5,876 nt of DNA from Candidatus Brocadiaceae bacterium (GTDB taxonomy: Bacteria; Planctomycetota; Brocadiia; SM23-32). Shown piece after piece: positions 5,718 to 5,876 of the stretch (its first letter is position 1; each line of letters starts with the position of its first letter). Location: the NCBI GenBank assembly GCA_003551785.1, contig PUNP01000100.1, positions 1-5,876 of the forward strand, read 5' to 3'. Under the pieces are notes generated by a model. The model was not told where the DNA came from. It did not search any database and worked only from the letters and a program-made list of their open reading frames with translations. A program made the position numbers and the translations under genes.

Positions 5718-5750
5718 GGCCGTTCTCTCTCAGAACGGCCTTTTTCTTTG
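5619..5750 (+). ncRNA. Candidate structured small RNA, family not recognised
   Basis: A transcript from the promoter at 5584-5612 to the terminator at 5718-5749 would be about 130 nt with no significant open frame. By eye it folds as a closed three-way junction. P1 pairs 5619-5628 with 5694-5704 (10 bp with A5697 bulged). P2 pairs GCTCT 5636-5640 with AGAGC 5660-5664 and is capped by GCTGG 5642-5646 / CCAGC 5651-5655 with a GCTT loop. P3 pairs GCTCGG 5670-5675 with CCGAGC 5687-5692 around an 11-nt purine-rich loop. The joining strands are AGATA (5629-5633) plus G5634-G5635, TTACA (5665-5669) and a single G5693. An alternative hairpin, GAGCT 5661-5665 / AGCTC 5669-5673, would break P2 and P3, so two states are possible. 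The P3 loop contains AGAAGCA, reminiscent of SRP RNA, but the overall architecture is wrong for SRP, 6S or 5S. It may be a stand-alone regulator or housekeeping RNA. The fold is not computed. Confidence 0.75.
5718..5749 (+). terminator. Intrinsic terminator of the small RNA
   Basis: A 9-bp perfect stem, GGCCGTTCT (5718-5726) with AGAACGGCC (5732-5740), has a 5-nt loop and is followed by TTTTTCTTT. This is a textbook Rho-independent terminator. The T-run is on the plus strand only, so it ends plus-strand transcription. Confidence 0.93.
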
Positions 5751-5761
5751 CTGCTGTCGTT

Positions 5762-5792
5762 ATTTATCCGCATAATTTGTAATGCGATAAAT
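5762..5792. repeat. Long imperfect palindrome downstream of the small RNA
   Basis: ATTTATCCGCAT (5762-5773) pairs with ATGCGATAAAT (5782-5792): 11 bp with one bulged C around an 8-nt loop. It holds the inverted third copy of the 13-nt repeat (5765-5777). No T-run follows on either strand, so it is not a simple terminator. It could be a protein-binding palindrome or a remnant element end. Confidence 0.6.
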
Positions 5793-5855
5793 CCATATCC
5801 TCATAGCGCAGAGGAAACTACAAATATCAGCACAAGTATTCTTACGTGCTCAGTA

Positions 5856-5876
5856 TCACGCAGCCTCTTCCAGTTG
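5856..5876 (-). CDS. Possible 3' end of a minus-strand gene at the right edge
   Basis: Reading the minus strand from the edge gives QLEEAA then a TGA at 5856-5858, a plausible protein C-terminus. Six bases later an 8-bp hairpin with a 2-nt bulge (arms 5829-5836 and 5841-5850) lies where a weak terminator would be, though the following bases are only mildly T-rich. With six codons visible, this is a guess. Confidence 0.2.
   Translation of the reverse strand, partial: QLEEAA

Overview
The window reads as a compact, one-direction stretch of a bacterial chromosome. Every confident gene is on the minus strand. In transcription order (right to left) they are rpmB, gatC, a short aminotransferase remnant, metG, thpR, a small unknown gene, rnfE, rnfA, and the 5' end of a secreted parvulin/SurA-like protein that runs off the left edge. 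The organism is probably an anaerobic or facultative Gram-negative: it has Rnf membrane subunits, an indirect Asn/Gln-tRNA amidation subunit, and an exported SurA-like chaperone. The MetRS type and base composition do not fix the phylum; a member of the PVC or Bacteroidota-like assemblage is my guess only.

Positions 4842-5075 (rpmB) and 4525-4812 (gatC) are translation genes 29 nt apart. Between gatC and metG (4403-4546) lies the C-terminal tail of a DegT/DnrJ/EryC1 sugar aminotransferase with no body. It is a gene remnant squeezed between two intact genes. metG (2726-4396) encodes a 556-residue methionyl-tRNA synthetase with one zinc knuckle and no C-terminal tRNA-binding domain. thpR (2125-2688) encodes a 2H RNA phosphodiesterase, and it is followed 6 nt later by an unrecognised 113-residue protein (1777-2118). 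After a gap of about 120 nt come rnfE (1037-1657) and rnfA (370-1011), the paired membrane subunits of the Rnf ion-translocating ferredoxin:NAD+ oxidoreductase. They stand without rnfB, C, D or G in the window. The last gene starts at 306 with a signal peptide followed by a SurA/PrsA-type N-domain.

The right end (5085-5876) is essentially non-coding and is the most unusual part. At 5584-5750 on the plus strand, opposite to all confident genes, there is a near-consensus sigma-70 promoter, a sequence of about 85 nt that folds into a closed three-way junction, and a strong intrinsic terminator. This is the layout of an independently transcribed small RNA of about 130 nt. I could not match it convincingly to SRP RNA, 6S, 5S or a known riboswitch. 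A 13-nt sequence occurs as two exact direct copies around this unit, and a third, inverted, one-mismatch copy sits inside a downstream hairpin. Upstream of rpmB there is also a tandem TGTACA-containing repeat that could be an operator.

The translation genes (rpmB, gatC, metG) are probably expressed together with thpR and the small gene. rnfE-rnfA may be read from the same transcript or from an unrecognised promoter in 1658-1776. No mobile element, CRISPR array, tRNA or rRNA gene was seen.
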